DNA from: Amycolatopsis japonica
GTDB lineage: Bacteria; Actinomycetota; Actinomycetes; Mycobacteriales; Pseudonocardiaceae
Length of the DNA stretch: 64,000 nt
Direction of reading: 5' to 3'
Assembly: GCF_000732925.1 (NCBI RefSeq)
Contig: NZ_CP008953.1
Span: forward strand, 7,433,001-7,497,000
Shown: piece by piece, positions 47,705-56,597 of the stretch
How positions within the stretch are numbered: position 1 is the stretch's first letter
How the letters are laid out: every line of letters starts with the position of its first letter
Program-made: the position numbers and the translations under genes
Notes under the pieces: model-generated
Seen by the model: only the letters and a program-made list of their open reading frames with translations
What the model was told of the DNA's origin: nothing
The model's database searches: none

Positions 47705-49295
47705 CCCCTGGGCCGCGCTTTCCGCGCTGTGCCTGGGTTTCTTCATGATCCTGCTGGACACCACGATCGTCTCGACCGCGATCCCCGCGATGCTGCGGGA
47801 ACTCGGCGCCGGGCTGAACGCGATCGTCTGGGTGATCAGCGTCTACCTGCTCACCTACGCGGTGCCGATGCTGTTCGCCAGCCGTCTCGGCGACCGCTTC
47901 GGCCCGAAACGCGTCTACCTGGCCGGGCTCGTGGTGTTCACCCTGGCCTCGCTGTGGTGCGGTCTGTCCGGTTCGGTCGAGATGCTGATCGCGGCCCGCG
48001 CGGTGCAAGGCCTCGGCGCCGCCTTGATGACGCCGCAGACCCTGGCGTTCATCAGCCATCTGTTCCCGCCGTCGAAGCGTGGTCCCGCGATGGGGCTCTG
48101 GAGCGGCGTCGCCGGGATCGCGGCCATCGTCGGGCCGGTGCTCGGCGGCGTGCTCGTCGACCACCTCGGCTGGGAATGGATCTTCTTCGTCAACCTGCCG
48201 GTCGGCGTGGTCGCGATCGCGCTGGCGCTGCTCAAAGTGCCGGACTGGCAGCCGAAGCACTCGCATTCCTTCGACGTCCCGGGAATCCTGCTGTCCGGCG
48301 CCGGCCTGTTCTGCGTCGTCTACGGCGTCCAAAATGGACAGCACTACGACTGGGGACGGGTGTTCGGGCCGGTCACCGTGTTCGAGATCATCGGTTTCGG
48401 TGTCGCCCTGCTGGTCGCTTTCGTGGCGTGGCAACGGTTCAACCGCCGGGAACCACTGCTTCCGCTCGGCGTTTTCGCGAACCGCAACTTCTCGGCGGGC
48501 ACGCTGACCTCGGTCACCGTCGGTTTCGCGATGACCGGCATGTTCCTGCCGCTGGTGATCTACGTCCAAGCGGTGCTGGGCGAGTCGCCGACGATGTCCG
48601 GCCTGCTGTTCGCACCGATGTCGTTGCTGGCCGGCCTGATCGGCCCGTTCGTCGGCCGCGCTTCGGACAAGGTCAACGGGAAGATCCTGCTGATCGTCGG
48701 GCTCACCGCGCTCGCCGCGGGAATGGGACTGGCGGCCCTGATCGCCGAGGCGGGCGCGAACGCGTGGACGCTCACCCCGGCGCTGCTGGTGGCGGGCCTC
48801 GGCATCGGCTTCATCTTCGCACCGATGGGCAATCTGGCGATGAGTTCGGTCGAACCGCGGCTCGTCGGGACCGCGTCGGGCATCTTCAACACCGCCCGGC
48901 AGGTCGGCGGCGTACTCGGCAGCGCGGCCGTCGGCGTGCTGCTGCAGGCACGGATCGGTACGTCGATCGCCGACGAGGCGGCGTCGGCCGCGAGCGCGTT
49001 GCCGGAGCAGTACCGGGCACCGTTCGCGGAAGGCGTCGCGAAGGCCGCGGAATCGACCGGGGAGTTCGGTTCTTCCGGGGCGGCCGCGTTCCCCGGCTTG
49101 CCGTCCGGTGTCGCCGAGCAGGCTCAGCGGCTCGCGCTCGAAGCCGTCCACAATGGACTCACCGACGCGGCTCGGGTGACGCTGCTGCTTCCGGCCGCGG
49201 TGCTCGTGCTGGGCGTGCTCGCCGCGCTCACCATGCGCCGCCCTTCCCGAAAACCCCACCCGCCCGCTCGCGAACCCGCCGCCAGCGCCGCCTGA
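47685..49295 (+). CDS. MFS multidrug exporter, EmrB/QacA (DHA2) family
   Basis: 536-residue exporter with 14 predicted helices. LGFFMILLDTTIVSTAIPAM (helix 1) and ASRLGDRFGPKRVYLAG (loop 2-3) are DHA2 signatures; ARAVQGLGAALMTPQTLAF and GPVLGGVLVDHLGWEWIFFV follow. A long loop between the last two helices (~430-495) is Ala/Glu-rich, as in some QacA relatives. Its ATG 47685 lies within padR, so the pair is a compact repressor-exporter operon. The substrate is unknown. A hairpin follows at 49354. Confidence 0.93.
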   Translation: MNARQANPWAALSALCLGFFMILLDTTIVSTAIPAMLRELGAGLNAIVWVISVYLLTYAVPMLFASRLGDRFGPKRVYLAGLVVFTLASLWCGLSGSVEMLIAARAVQGLGAALMTPQTLAFISHLFPPSKRGPAMGLWSGVAGIAAIVGPVLGGVLVDHLGWEWIFFVNLPVGVVAIALALLKVPDWQPKHSHSFDVPGILLSGAGLFCVVYGVQNGQHYDWGRVFGPVTVFEIIGFGVALLVAFVAWQRFNRREPLLPLGVFANRNFSAGTLTSVTVGFAMTGMFLPLVIYVQAVLGESPTMSGLLFAPMSLLAGLIGPFVGRASDKVNGKILLIVGLTALAAGMGLAALIAEAGANAWTLTPALLVAGLGIGFIFAPMGNLAMSSVEPRLVGTASGIFNTARQVGGVLGSAAVGVLLQARIGTSIADEAASAASALPEQYRAPFAEGVAKAAESTGEFGSSGAAAFPGLPSGVAEQAQRLALEAVHNGLTDAARVTLLLPAAVLVLGVLAALTMRRPSRKPHPPAREPAASAA

Positions 49296-49305
49296 CCCTC
49301 CTCCC

Positions 49306-49327
49306 GCATTTAGTCCTCTGAATGCGG
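49306..49327. repeat. Half copy of family C repeat
   Basis: GCATTTAGTCCTCTGAATGCG matches one arm of the 8489 and 58039 hairpins; the second arm is missing, so it is a single-arm remnant. Confidence 0.6.
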
Positions 49328-49353
49328 GTCGTGGGCCCCACCACCGGTGCAAT

Positions 49354-49396
49354 GAACGGTCCTTTCCTTGCAAATTTCGCAAGGAAAGGACCGTTC
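49354..49396. terminator. Hairpin between convergent genes
   Basis: Perfect 18-base inverted repeat GAACGGTCCTTTCCTTGC (49354-49371) and complement (49379-49396) with loop AAATTTC, between the MFS exporter and the convergent GH3 gene. Probable bidirectional terminator; similar in style to the 3749 hairpin. Confidence 0.75.
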
Positions 49397-49419
49397 CTCT
49401 CATCCGCGGGAGGCGGAGG

Positions 49420-51276
49420 CTACCGGCGGTACCGCAGGCCGTAGCCGTACGGGTACAGCGCCTTCTTGCCGTCACCGACGTTCACCGGCTCTTGCGCCGC
49501 ACTGACCGGCCAGCTGAACGTCAGCTTCCCGGTCGGGTTGTAGTCGCCGTAAAGGACATCGGCGACGCCGGCGCCTTCACTGCCCGGCAGCCAGGCCGCG
49601 ACCAGCCCGTCGAACCGCGGCAGTTGCGCGGCGATGTCGAGCGGACGCCCGGACACGGTCACCACGACGACCGGAACACCCGAACTCTTCAGCTTGGCGA
49701 TCGTGGCGAGGTCTTCCGCGTCGAGTCCGAACCCGTTCGGCCGGTCTCCCTGTCCTTCGGCGTACGGCGTTTCGCCCACCACGGCGACGGCGACCTGATA
49801 GCTGCCGTCGATTCCGTCACCCGCACGGTCATAGGTCACCGTGGTTCCCTTCCCCGCCCCCGACTTGATGCCGTCGAGGATGGTCGTGCCCGGGATCACC
49901 GGGCCGCTCTGTCCCTGCCAGGTGAGCGTCCAGCCGCCCGCCTGGTTTCCGATGTCGTTCGCGTTCTTGCCCGCGACGAAGATCTTGTTGTTCTTCTTCG
50001 CCAGCGGCAGCACACCGTTGTTCTTCAGCAGCACCTGGGATTCGCGGACCGCCTGCCGGGCCAGTTCGCGATGTTCCTTGCTGCCGAACGTCTTCTGGAG
50101 AGATCGGTCGGTGTACGGGTGCTCGAACAGGCCGAGTTCGAACTTCTCCGCCAGGATGCGGCGGTTCGCGTCGTCGATCCGGTCGCGCGAGACGCGCCCC
50201 GCCTCGACTTCGGCCTTGAGGTAGGCGATGAACTGCGGCGCGTCCCACGGGACCATGAACATGTCGATGCCCGCGTTCACCGAGAGCCGCACCTCTTCGG
50301 GAGTGAAGCCCTCCTTGCCGTCGATCTGGTTGATCGCGTTGTAGTCCGAGATCACCAGCCCGCGGAACCGCAGTTCCTTCTTGAGGACGTCGGTGATGAG
50401 GTACTTCTGGGCGTGCATGCGCACTCCCTGGAAGCTGGAGAACGAGATCATCACCGAGCCGACCCCGCGGTCGATCGCCTCGCGGAACGGCGGCAGGTGG
50501 ATCTGGCGCAGTTCGCGTTCACTCACTTCGGTGTTGCCCTGATCGACGCCGTTCGTCGTGCCACCGTCGCCGACGTAGTGTTTCGCCGTCGCGAGCACGG
50601 ATCCCGGTTTCTCGCCGAGCCTGCGTCCCTGAAGCCCGGTGATGGCCGACGCGTTCGCGATGGCGTCACGCGGGGATTCGCCGAAGGATTCGTAGGTCCG
50701 GCCCCAGCGGTCGTCGCGGGCGACGCACAGGCACGGCGAAAAGTCCCACTGCGGGCCGGTTCCGGCGACTTCGAGCGCCGTCGCCCGGCCGATCTTCTCG
50801 ACCAGGCGCGGATTGTTCGCGGCGCCGAGGCCGATGTTGTGCGGGAAGATCGTGGCGCCGTAGACGTTGTTGTGGCCGTGCACGGCGTCGACGCCGTAGA
50901 TCGTGGGAATGCCGAGCGGCGTCGAGACCGCCGCCTTCTGATACGAGTCGACCATGTCGGCCCACCCGTTCGGGGTGTTGCTGGCGGGCACCGAGCCACC
51001 GCCGGAGAGCAAGGACCCCAGTTTGAGCGCGGCGGCCTGGTCGGGGGTGACCGCGCCGCGTTCGGCCTGCGTCATCTGGCCGATCTTGTCGTCGAGGCTC
51101 ATCCGCTTGAGCAGGTCGTTCACCCGCGCGGACGTCGAAGCGTGCGGATTCTTGTAGAGCGGTCCCGGGGCGGCGGACGCGACCGGGGTCAGGGCCGAAC
51201 CGGCCAGGAGCAGTCCTGCGAGCACTGTGGTTTGCGTCGTGCGAAGAGATCTTCTGACGCGGAGGCGGGGCGACAT
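49420..51276 (-). CDS. Glycoside hydrolase family 3 (beta-glucosidase-like), secreted
   Basis: 618-residue exported glycosidase. A signal peptide with RRSLRTTQT and a hydrophobic core ends at VASAAPG (about residue 37); the twin Arg hints at Tat export. The GH3 N-domain shows MSLDDKIGQMTQAERG, YGVDAVHGHNNVYGATIFPH and the nucleophile Asp in RGLVISDYNAI; the C-terminal alpha/beta sandwich has RESQVLLKNNGVLPL and LYPYGYGLRY. ATG 51276 is chosen with GGAGGAA six bases upstream. It should hydrolyse beta-glucosides from plant or fungal glucans. An upstream in-frame GTG exists but lacks signals. Confidence 0.93.
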   Translation of the reverse strand: MSPRLRVRRSLRTTQTTVLAGLLLAGSALTPVASAAPGPLYKNPHASTSARVNDLLKRMSLDDKIGQMTQAERGAVTPDQAAALKLGSLLSGGGSVPASNTPNGWADMVDSYQKAAVSTPLGIPTIYGVDAVHGHNNVYGATIFPHNIGLGAANNPRLVEKIGRATALEVAGTGPQWDFSPCLCVARDDRWGRTYESFGESPRDAIANASAITGLQGRRLGEKPGSVLATAKHYVGDGGTTNGVDQGNTEVSERELRQIHLPPFREAIDRGVGSVMISFSSFQGVRMHAQKYLITDVLKKELRFRGLVISDYNAINQIDGKEGFTPEEVRLSVNAGIDMFMVPWDAPQFIAYLKAEVEAGRVSRDRIDDANRRILAEKFELGLFEHPYTDRSLQKTFGSKEHRELARQAVRESQVLLKNNGVLPLAKKNNKIFVAGKNANDIGNQAGGWTLTWQGQSGPVIPGTTILDGIKSGAGKGTTVTYDRAGDGIDGSYQVAVAVVGETPYAEGQGDRPNGFGLDAEDLATIAKLKSSGVPVVVVTVSGRPLDIAAQLPRFDGLVAAWLPGSEGAGVADVLYGDYNPTGKLTFSWPVSAAQEPVNVGDGKKALYPYGYGLRYRR

Positions 51277-51391
51277 TGGTTCCTCCGTAGCTCGAACAAT
51301 CCATATGTTGCGCGCCACAACAAACTAACTCCACGTTCGGGTGTTCCAGGTCACAATCAGGCAACGGCGAGCCGTCGAGTACCTTCCTCAC

Positions 51392-52018
51392 GTGCGTTTC
51401 GTTCTCGCGTCCCAGTCCCCCGCCCGCCTCGGTGTCCTGCGTTCCGCCGGCTTCGATCCGAGCGTCGTCGTGTCCGGCGTCGACGAGGACGCGGTCGCCG
51501 CGTCCCTGACCGATCCGGCCCCCGAAGAGCTGGTCCGCGCACTCGCCGCCGCGAAGGCCGAAGCGGTTTTCGAGGCCCTCGACGGTCACTCCGACATGGT
51601 CATCGTGGGCTGCGATTCGATGCTGTCGATCAACGGCGAAATGGTCGGGAAGCCGATCACGCCGGAAGCCGCGCGCGAGCGCTGGGCGTCGATGGCGGGC
51701 AAAACCGGTGAACTTCTGACCGGCCACGCGATCATCCGCGTCGAGAACGGTGAGAGGACGAAGGAAGCCTCCGGGACCGAAGGGACCACTGTTCGCTTCG
51801 GCACACCGTCGCAAGAAGAGATCGAGGCGTACATCGCTTCCGGAGAGCCGCTTCAGGTGGCCGGCGGCTTCACCCTCGACGGGCTCGGCGGCTGGTTCAT
51901 CGAGGGAATCGACGGTGATTTCTCGAGCGTCATCGGCATCAGCCTGCCGCTGACCCGGCGTTTGCTGACGGAGGTCGGCGTGAGCGTCATCGATCTCTGG
52001 ACCCGTCCCGCATCCTGA
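51392..52018 (+). CDS. Maf family nucleoside triphosphate pyrophosphatase
   Basis: 208-residue Maf/HAM1-like housecleaning enzyme, hydrolysing non-canonical or modified NTPs to monophosphates. N-terminal RFVLASQSPARLGVLRSAG (Ser/Arg loop), IVGCDSMLSINGEMVGKP with the catalytic Asp, and GGFTLDGLGGWFIEGIDGD near the C-terminus are diagnostic. GTG 51392 begins directly at the family N-terminus. In M. tuberculosis Rv3282 (maf) follows accE5, the same relative order as here, although an accessory block separates them in this genome. Divergent from the GH3 gene. Confidence 0.93.
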   Translation: MRFVLASQSPARLGVLRSAGFDPSVVVSGVDEDAVAASLTDPAPEELVRALAAAKAEAVFEALDGHSDMVIVGCDSMLSINGEMVGKPITPEAARERWASMAGKTGELLTGHAIIRVENGERTKEASGTEGTTVRFGTPSQEEIEAYIASGEPLQVAGGFTLDGLGGWFIEGIDGDFSSVIGISLPLTRRLLTEVGVSVIDLWTRPAS

Positions 52019-52118
52019 GACGACTCCCACACGATCGGGTGATCCGGAAGAGTCCTGCCTCGCCGAACGTTCTTCACGTTCGGGAAATCAGGAAACTTTC
52101 ACGCACCGGAGTCGCCCC

Positions 52119-53483
52119 GTGTCTTTCATTCGGACCTACACAAGGCCAAGGGTCTTCGCGGCGGCGGTCCTCGGCTCGCTCGTCGTGGGCGCCCTGCTCG
52201 GCGTCCTCGCCAGGACGACCGAGGCGAGCTGGCTGACCGACCTGCTCGACCAGATCGGCACGATCTTCACGACGCTGCTGCAGATCGCGGTGATCCCGCT
52301 GGTCTTCACGGCGATCGTGGTCGGCATCAACAGCCTGCGCAACCTCGGCGGCGGCAAGAAGGCCGCGCGGCTGGGTGGCAAGACCGTCCTGTGGTTCGCG
52401 ATCACCTCGTTCATCGCGTCGCTGATCGGCATCGCCGTCGCGAAGCTGTTCAACCCGGGCAGCGGCGGCCTCGGCGAAGGCGTCGCCGCGACCGCTAAGA
52501 ACGCGGACAAGGCCACCAAGAGCGTCGACAACTGGGGCTCCTGGAGCGCCTTCGTCGAAGGCTTCCTGCCGAAGAACTTCTTCACGGCTTTCACCGAAGG
52601 CTCGACGCTGCAGGTGCTGTTCCTCGCCGTGATCATCGGCGCGGCGGCCTACAGCCTCGGTGACAAGGCCAAGCCGTTCGTCGACTTCACCACCAGCGTC
52701 TTCGAGATCATCCAGCGCTACCTCGGCTGGATCGTCCGGCTCGCCCCGATCGGCATCGTCGGCCTGATCGGCGCCGCGGTCGCGAACTACGGTGACGCCC
52801 TGTTCCGGCCGCTGTTCACCACCACTCTCGCGGTGTACGTCGGCTGCCTCGTGGTGCTGCTGGTGGTCTACCCGATCCTGCTGCAGTTCGTGGCGAAAGT
52901 CAGCCCGCTGAAGTTCTTCTCGAAGGCGGGCACGGCGATCCAGTTCGCGTTCGCTTCGCAGTCTTCGGCCGCGACGCTGCCCCTCACCCGGCAGTCCGCC
53001 GTGAACCTGGGCGTCCAGCCCGCATACGCCGCCTTCGCGACTCCGCTGGGCAGCGCCACGAAGATGGACGGCTGCGCGGCGGTGTTCCCCGCGATCGGCG
53101 CCATCTTCATCGCGAACCTGTCCGGGGTCTCGCTGAACATCTGGCAGTACGTCGGGATCGTCGTGGTCGCCGTGCTCGGCGCGCTGGCCACCGCGGGCAC
53201 CACCGGCTGGCTGACCGCGCTGACCCTGACCACCGCGTTCATCGGCCTCGACGCGCAGCAGGTGGCGCTCGGGATCGCGCTGATCTACTCGGTGAACCCG
53301 ATCATGGACATGATGCGGACCGCGACCAACGTGGCAGGCCAGATCGTCGTGCCGGTGGTCGTCGCCCGCGGCGAAGGCCTTCTGGACGACGAGGTGCTCA
53401 ACTCGCCGACGGACCCTTCGCCGACTTCCGACGGCGAAGCGGCTACTGCCTCCGCGAAGGAGCCTGCCACCGCTGGTGCGTGA
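52119..53483 (+). CDS. Dicarboxylate/amino acid:cation symporter (SDF/DAACS)
   Basis: 454-residue symporter of the glutamate/dicarboxylate family with eight helices and two re-entrant loops. The serine-rich loop FASQSSAATLPLT and the second loop with TKMDGCAAVFPAI are the substrate and cation sites; FIGLDAQQVALGI and YSVNPIMDMMRTATNV close the C-terminal domain, the Asp of MDMMRT binding the substrate amine or acid. The C-terminal 40 residues are an acidic disordered tail. GTG 52119 has a plausible upstream purine stretch. Likely imports glutamate, aspartate or C4-dicarboxylates with protons or sodium. Confidence 0.92.
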   Translation: MSFIRTYTRPRVFAAAVLGSLVVGALLGVLARTTEASWLTDLLDQIGTIFTTLLQIAVIPLVFTAIVVGINSLRNLGGGKKAARLGGKTVLWFAITSFIASLIGIAVAKLFNPGSGGLGEGVAATAKNADKATKSVDNWGSWSAFVEGFLPKNFFTAFTEGSTLQVLFLAVIIGAAAYSLGDKAKPFVDFTTSVFEIIQRYLGWIVRLAPIGIVGLIGAAVANYGDALFRPLFTTTLAVYVGCLVVLLVVYPILLQFVAKVSPLKFFSKAGTAIQFAFASQSSAATLPLTRQSAVNLGVQPAYAAFATPLGSATKMDGCAAVFPAIGAIFIANLSGVSLNIWQYVGIVVVAVLGALATAGTTGWLTALTLTTAFIGLDAQQVALGIALIYSVNPIMDMMRTATNVAGQIVVPVVVARGEGLLDDEVLNSPTDPSPTSDGEAATASAKEPATAGA

Positions 53484-53491
53484 CCCTTCTC

Positions 53492-53550
53492 AAGTACATG
53501 AAGGCCCCCTTCCTTGCGCCTGGCGCTGTGAAGGGGGCCTTCATGTACTT
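53492..53550. repeat. Hairpin repeat, family B copy 3 (hybrid inner arms)
   Basis: Outer 21-base arms (53492-53512, 53530-53550) are perfect and match family B. The inner left arm (CCTTGCG) corresponds to copy 1 and the inner right (TGTGAAGG side) to copy 2, so the tip does not pair fully, with spacer of 17 bases. It terminates the symporter gene. Confidence 0.8.
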
Positions 53551-53572
53551 GAGCTGGGACCGGCCGCCCGAG

Positions 53573-53596
53573 TGGTAGCAAAGGTCCCTTGCTCCC
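53573..53596. repeat. Short interspersed repeat, family F copy 3
   Basis: Same orientation as the 16771 copy, with core AGCAAAGGTCCCTTGCT, three bases before the stop of the convergent gene. Confidence 0.7.
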
Positions 53597-53598
53597 CG

Positions 53599-54315
53599 TC
53601 AGGGGCAGGCCCGCAGGTCAGCCTTCGTCAACCGGACATCCGGCCAGCCCCTCAGCTCCGAAGGCGCCGTGTACCGCCGCGTGCACCCCACGGAACCGCG
53701 GGCGACGTCGTAGACCTCGGCGAGCACCGGCGCCGCCTGGCACCGCGCCGATCCGGACTGCGCGCCGGGGCACTCGTGCCGCACGACGATGACGTCCGCG
53801 ACCCCGTCGGCGGTCACGTCGCCCAGGGCGACCGTCCCGGCGTCGGAGAAATACGGCTTCCCGGTGTCCCGCCAGATCCCGCCACGCGCGACGAACAGTT
53901 CCCCCGCCGCACCGGCACCCGTCTCTCCGCGCACCAGGCACACCGGCGTCGCCCCGTCGACACAGCGCAAAGAATCGCCCTTCAGGGTGACCCCCATGTC
54001 GTTGATCATCAGCGGGTACGCGGTGTCCGCGCCGATCCGGACCACACCCTGCTTCCCCGCGCCGTCGGCCAGCAGCACGACGGGCAGCCCGCCGACGGTC
54101 ATCGCGCCGATCTCGCGGCAGGCCGCGTCCCCGCAGTTCACCCCGGGCGCACTTGGGGCGCCATCGGACACCGGAGGCACGCCGGGGTCACCGTCGGGCG
54201 TCGGGGCGGCCGGGCGGAGCAGGATCACGGCGACGATCACGCCCGCCGTCACCACCACCGCCAGCAGGGCGGTGAACAGCACGGACAGTGGCGCCCGCGC
54301 TTCCTGTTTCCGCAT
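53599..54315 (-). CDS. Membrane-anchored extracellular protein with repeat-like C-terminus
   Basis: 238-residue protein: short basic cytoplasmic tail, one helix (VLFTALLAVVVTAGVIVAVI, ~12-33), a Pro/Asp-rich linker and an external domain with eight Cys. The segment VALGDVTADGVADVIVVRH resembles an FG-GAP/VCBS calcium-type repeat (D-x-T-x-D-G-x-x-D). Function unknown; it could be a periplasmic-side sensor or adhesin-like protein. ATG 54315 is preferred because it places the helix near the N-terminus. It is divergent from the SAV_915-like gene. Confidence 0.65.
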   Translation of the reverse strand: MRKQEARAPLSVLFTALLAVVVTAGVIVAVILLRPAAPTPDGDPGVPPVSDGAPSAPGVNCGDAACREIGAMTVGGLPVVLLADGAGKQGVVRIGADTAYPLMINDMGVTLKGDSLRCVDGATPVCLVRGETGAGAAGELFVARGGIWRDTGKPYFSDAGTVALGDVTADGVADVIVVRHECPGAQSGSARCQAAPVLAEVYDVARGSVGCTRRYTAPSELRGWPDVRLTKADLRACP

Positions 54316-54365
54316 ATCCGAGAGCGTAAGTGATCTAGCGCAGAGTGCACGTCTATGTTGTTCCT

Positions 54366-54650
54366 GTGACGAACCCCGGACTGCCCACCGCACTGTTCCT
54401 TCCGACGGCGAAAAAGCCGAAGGACTACACGAGCGCGGAGATCGAACTCCGCGCGACCAAGGACGGCCGGATGGCGTTGATCGCCTTCAGTTCCGTGCAG
54501 CGTCTGGTCGAGTGCTGCGGGCCGCACCAGCCGTGGGCACTGGTCAAATCCGAGCACCTCGGCCGGGTCCACCAGGCCCAGCCGTACGACCTGATCGTGC
54601 TCGATTCCGACCTTCCGGAAGAACTGCGGCATCGCGAAGCGCTGGTATAA
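54366..54650 (+). CDS. SAV_915 family protein (SseB-like)
   Basis: 94-residue protein of the small actinobacterial SAV_915 family: PTALFLPTAKKPKDY, RATKDGRMALIAFSSVQRLV and CCGPHQPWALVKSEHL. The layout (activity strand, 'LIAF' core, paired Cys) recalls the SseB N-terminal domain of type III secretion enhancer proteins, common as free small proteins in Streptomyces. Function unknown. GTG 54366 is the natural start; a terminator-like hairpin follows the stop. Confidence 0.78.
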   Translation: MTNPGLPTALFLPTAKKPKDYTSAEIELRATKDGRMALIAFSSVQRLVECCGPHQPWALVKSEHLGRVHQAQPYDLIVLDSDLPEELRHREALV

Positions 54651-54651
54651 A

Positions 54652-54677
54652 GCAAAGGTCACCGGGTGGCCTTGCTC
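54652..54677 (+). terminator. Probable terminator
   Basis: AGCAAAGGTCACC and GGTGGCCTTGCT pair across one base, with a bulge, directly after the stop and are followed by CTCATTAAT. Sequence resembles family F at its ends. Confidence 0.6.
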
Positions 54678-54760
54678 TCATTAATCGGGGCGGGAACTTC
54701 ACCTAAACTGCTGCGGAGCCGCATCGGGGCGGCCCGACGTGCGAACGCAGGAGGTACGGC

Positions 54761-56551
54761 GTGACCGAGCAGGCCGGCACAGGTGGTCCGGTGACCAAGG
54801 TCCTGATCGCGAACCGCGGGGAAATCGCGGTACGGGTGATCAGGGCGGCGAAGGACGCCGGGCTGACCAGCGTCGCCGTCTACGCCGATCCTGACCGCGA
54901 CGCACCCCACGTGCGCCTCGCGGACGAGGCCTTCGCGCTCGGCGGCACCACCGCGGCCGAGAGCTACCTCGTCTTCGACAAGCTGCTCGACGCCGCCAAG
55001 CGGTCGGGCGCGGACTCGGTCCACCCCGGCTACGGGTTCCTCTCCGAGAACGCGGACTTCGCCCAGGCGGTCATCGACGCCGGGCTGACCTGGATCGGGC
55101 CGAGCCCGCAGGCCATCCGCGACCTCGGGGACAAGGTCACCGCGCGCCACATCGCGCTGCGCGCCGGCGCCCCGCTCGTGCCCGGCACCAAGGACCCCGT
55201 CGCGAACGCCGACGAGATCATCGCGTTCGCCGACGAGCACGGCCTGCCGGTGGCGATCAAGGCAGCGTTCGGCGGTGGCGGCCGCGGTCTGAAGGTCGCC
55301 CGCACCCGCGAAGAGATCCCGGAGCTCTTCGAATCGGCGACGCGCGAGGCGATCTCCGCCTTCGGCCGCGGCGAATGCTTCGTCGAGCGCTACCTCGACA
55401 AGCCGCGCCACGTCGAGGCGCAGGTCCTCGCCGACCAGCACGGCAACGCCATCGTCGTCGGCACCCGCGACTGCTCGCTGCAGCGCCGCCACCAGAAGCT
55501 GGTCGAGGAGGCGCCCGCGCCGTTCCTGACCGACGAGCAGCGCAAGCGCATCCACGAATCCGCCAAGGCGATCTGCAAGGAAGCCGGCTACTACGGCGCC
55601 GGGACCGTCGAGTACCTCGTCGCCGTCGACGGCACGATCTCGTTCCTCGAGGTCAACACGCGGCTGCAGGTCGAGCACCCGGTGTCCGAGGAGACGACGG
55701 GCCTCGACCTCGTTCGCGAGATGTTCCGCATCGCGCGCGGCGAGAAGCTGCGCATCACCGAAGACCCGGAACCGCGCGGCCACTCGATCGAGTTCCGCAT
55801 CAACGGCGAGGACGCCGGCCGCGGCTTCCTGCCCGCGCCCGGCACCGTGACGAGGTTCGTCGCGCCGAGCGGCCCCGGCGTCCGCGTCGACTCGGGCGTC
55901 GAGTCCGGCAGCGTCATCGGCGGCCAGTTCGACTCGATGCTCGCGAAGCTGATCGTCACCGGCTCGGACCGGCAGAACGCGCTCGAGCGCAGCCGCCGCG
56001 CGCTGGCCGAGATGGTCGCCGACGGCATGGCGACGGTGCTGCCGTTCCACCGCGTGATCGTGGACGACCCGGCCTTCATCGGCGACGAGAACGGTTTCAG
56101 CGTCCACACCCGCTGGATCGAGACCGAGTTCGAGAACACCATCGAGCCGTTCGTGGCGCCGGAAACCGTAGAGGCCGAGGAAGAGCAGCCCCGGCAGAAC
56201 GTCGTCGTCGAGGTCGGCGGCCGACGGCTCGAAGTGTCGCTCCCCGGCGGTTTCTCGCTCGACGCCGGTGGCGGCGGGACGGCCGTGAAGGCCAAGCCGC
56301 GCAAGCGCGCGGGCGGTACCAAGGCCGCGGTGAGCGGTGACGCCGTCACCGCGCCGATGCAGGGCACCATCGTCAAGGTCGCCGTCGAAGAGGGCCAGCA
56401 GGTCGAAGCGGGCGAGCTGGTCGTCGTGCTCGAAGCGATGAAGATGGAGAACCCGGTCACCGCGCACAAAGCGGGCACCGTCACCGGGCTTTCGGTCGAG
56501 GTCGGCGCCGCGGTGACGCAGGGCACGCAGCTGTTCGAGCTCAAAGACTGA
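54761..56551 (+). CDS. accA3: Acyl-CoA carboxylase alpha subunit (biotin carboxylase plus carrier)
   Basis: 596-residue fused biotin carboxylase and biotin carboxyl carrier. N-terminal KVLIANRGEIAVRVIRAAKD, HPGYGFLSENADFAQAV, ATP-grasp loop AAFGGGGRGLKVAR, and ATP/Mg site FLEVNTRLQVEHPVSEETTG are intact. After a Gly/Lys-rich linker (~505-530) the carrier domain ends with VLEAMKMENPVTAHKAG; Lys561 is the biotinylated residue. It should work with the accD5/accE5 products and be loaded by BirA (28213). AGGAGG lies seven bases before GTG 54761. Symbol by resemblance to M. tuberculosis accA3. Confidence 0.96.
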   Translation: MTEQAGTGGPVTKVLIANRGEIAVRVIRAAKDAGLTSVAVYADPDRDAPHVRLADEAFALGGTTAAESYLVFDKLLDAAKRSGADSVHPGYGFLSENADFAQAVIDAGLTWIGPSPQAIRDLGDKVTARHIALRAGAPLVPGTKDPVANADEIIAFADEHGLPVAIKAAFGGGGRGLKVARTREEIPELFESATREAISAFGRGECFVERYLDKPRHVEAQVLADQHGNAIVVGTRDCSLQRRHQKLVEEAPAPFLTDEQRKRIHESAKAICKEAGYYGAGTVEYLVAVDGTISFLEVNTRLQVEHPVSEETTGLDLVREMFRIARGEKLRITEDPEPRGHSIEFRINGEDAGRGFLPAPGTVTRFVAPSGPGVRVDSGVESGSVIGGQFDSMLAKLIVTGSDRQNALERSRRALAEMVADGMATVLPFHRVIVDDPAFIGDENGFSVHTRWIETEFENTIEPFVAPETVEAEEEQPRQNVVVEVGGRRLEVSLPGGFSLDAGGGGTAVKAKPRKRAGGTKAAVSGDAVTAPMQGTIVKVAVEEGQQVEAGELVVVLEAMKMENPVTAHKAGTVTGLSVEVGAAVTQGTQLFELKD

Positions 56552-56597
56552 CGAATGTCGTGGTTGACGGGGCCTCGCCCGGCCTATTCTCGAAAGG

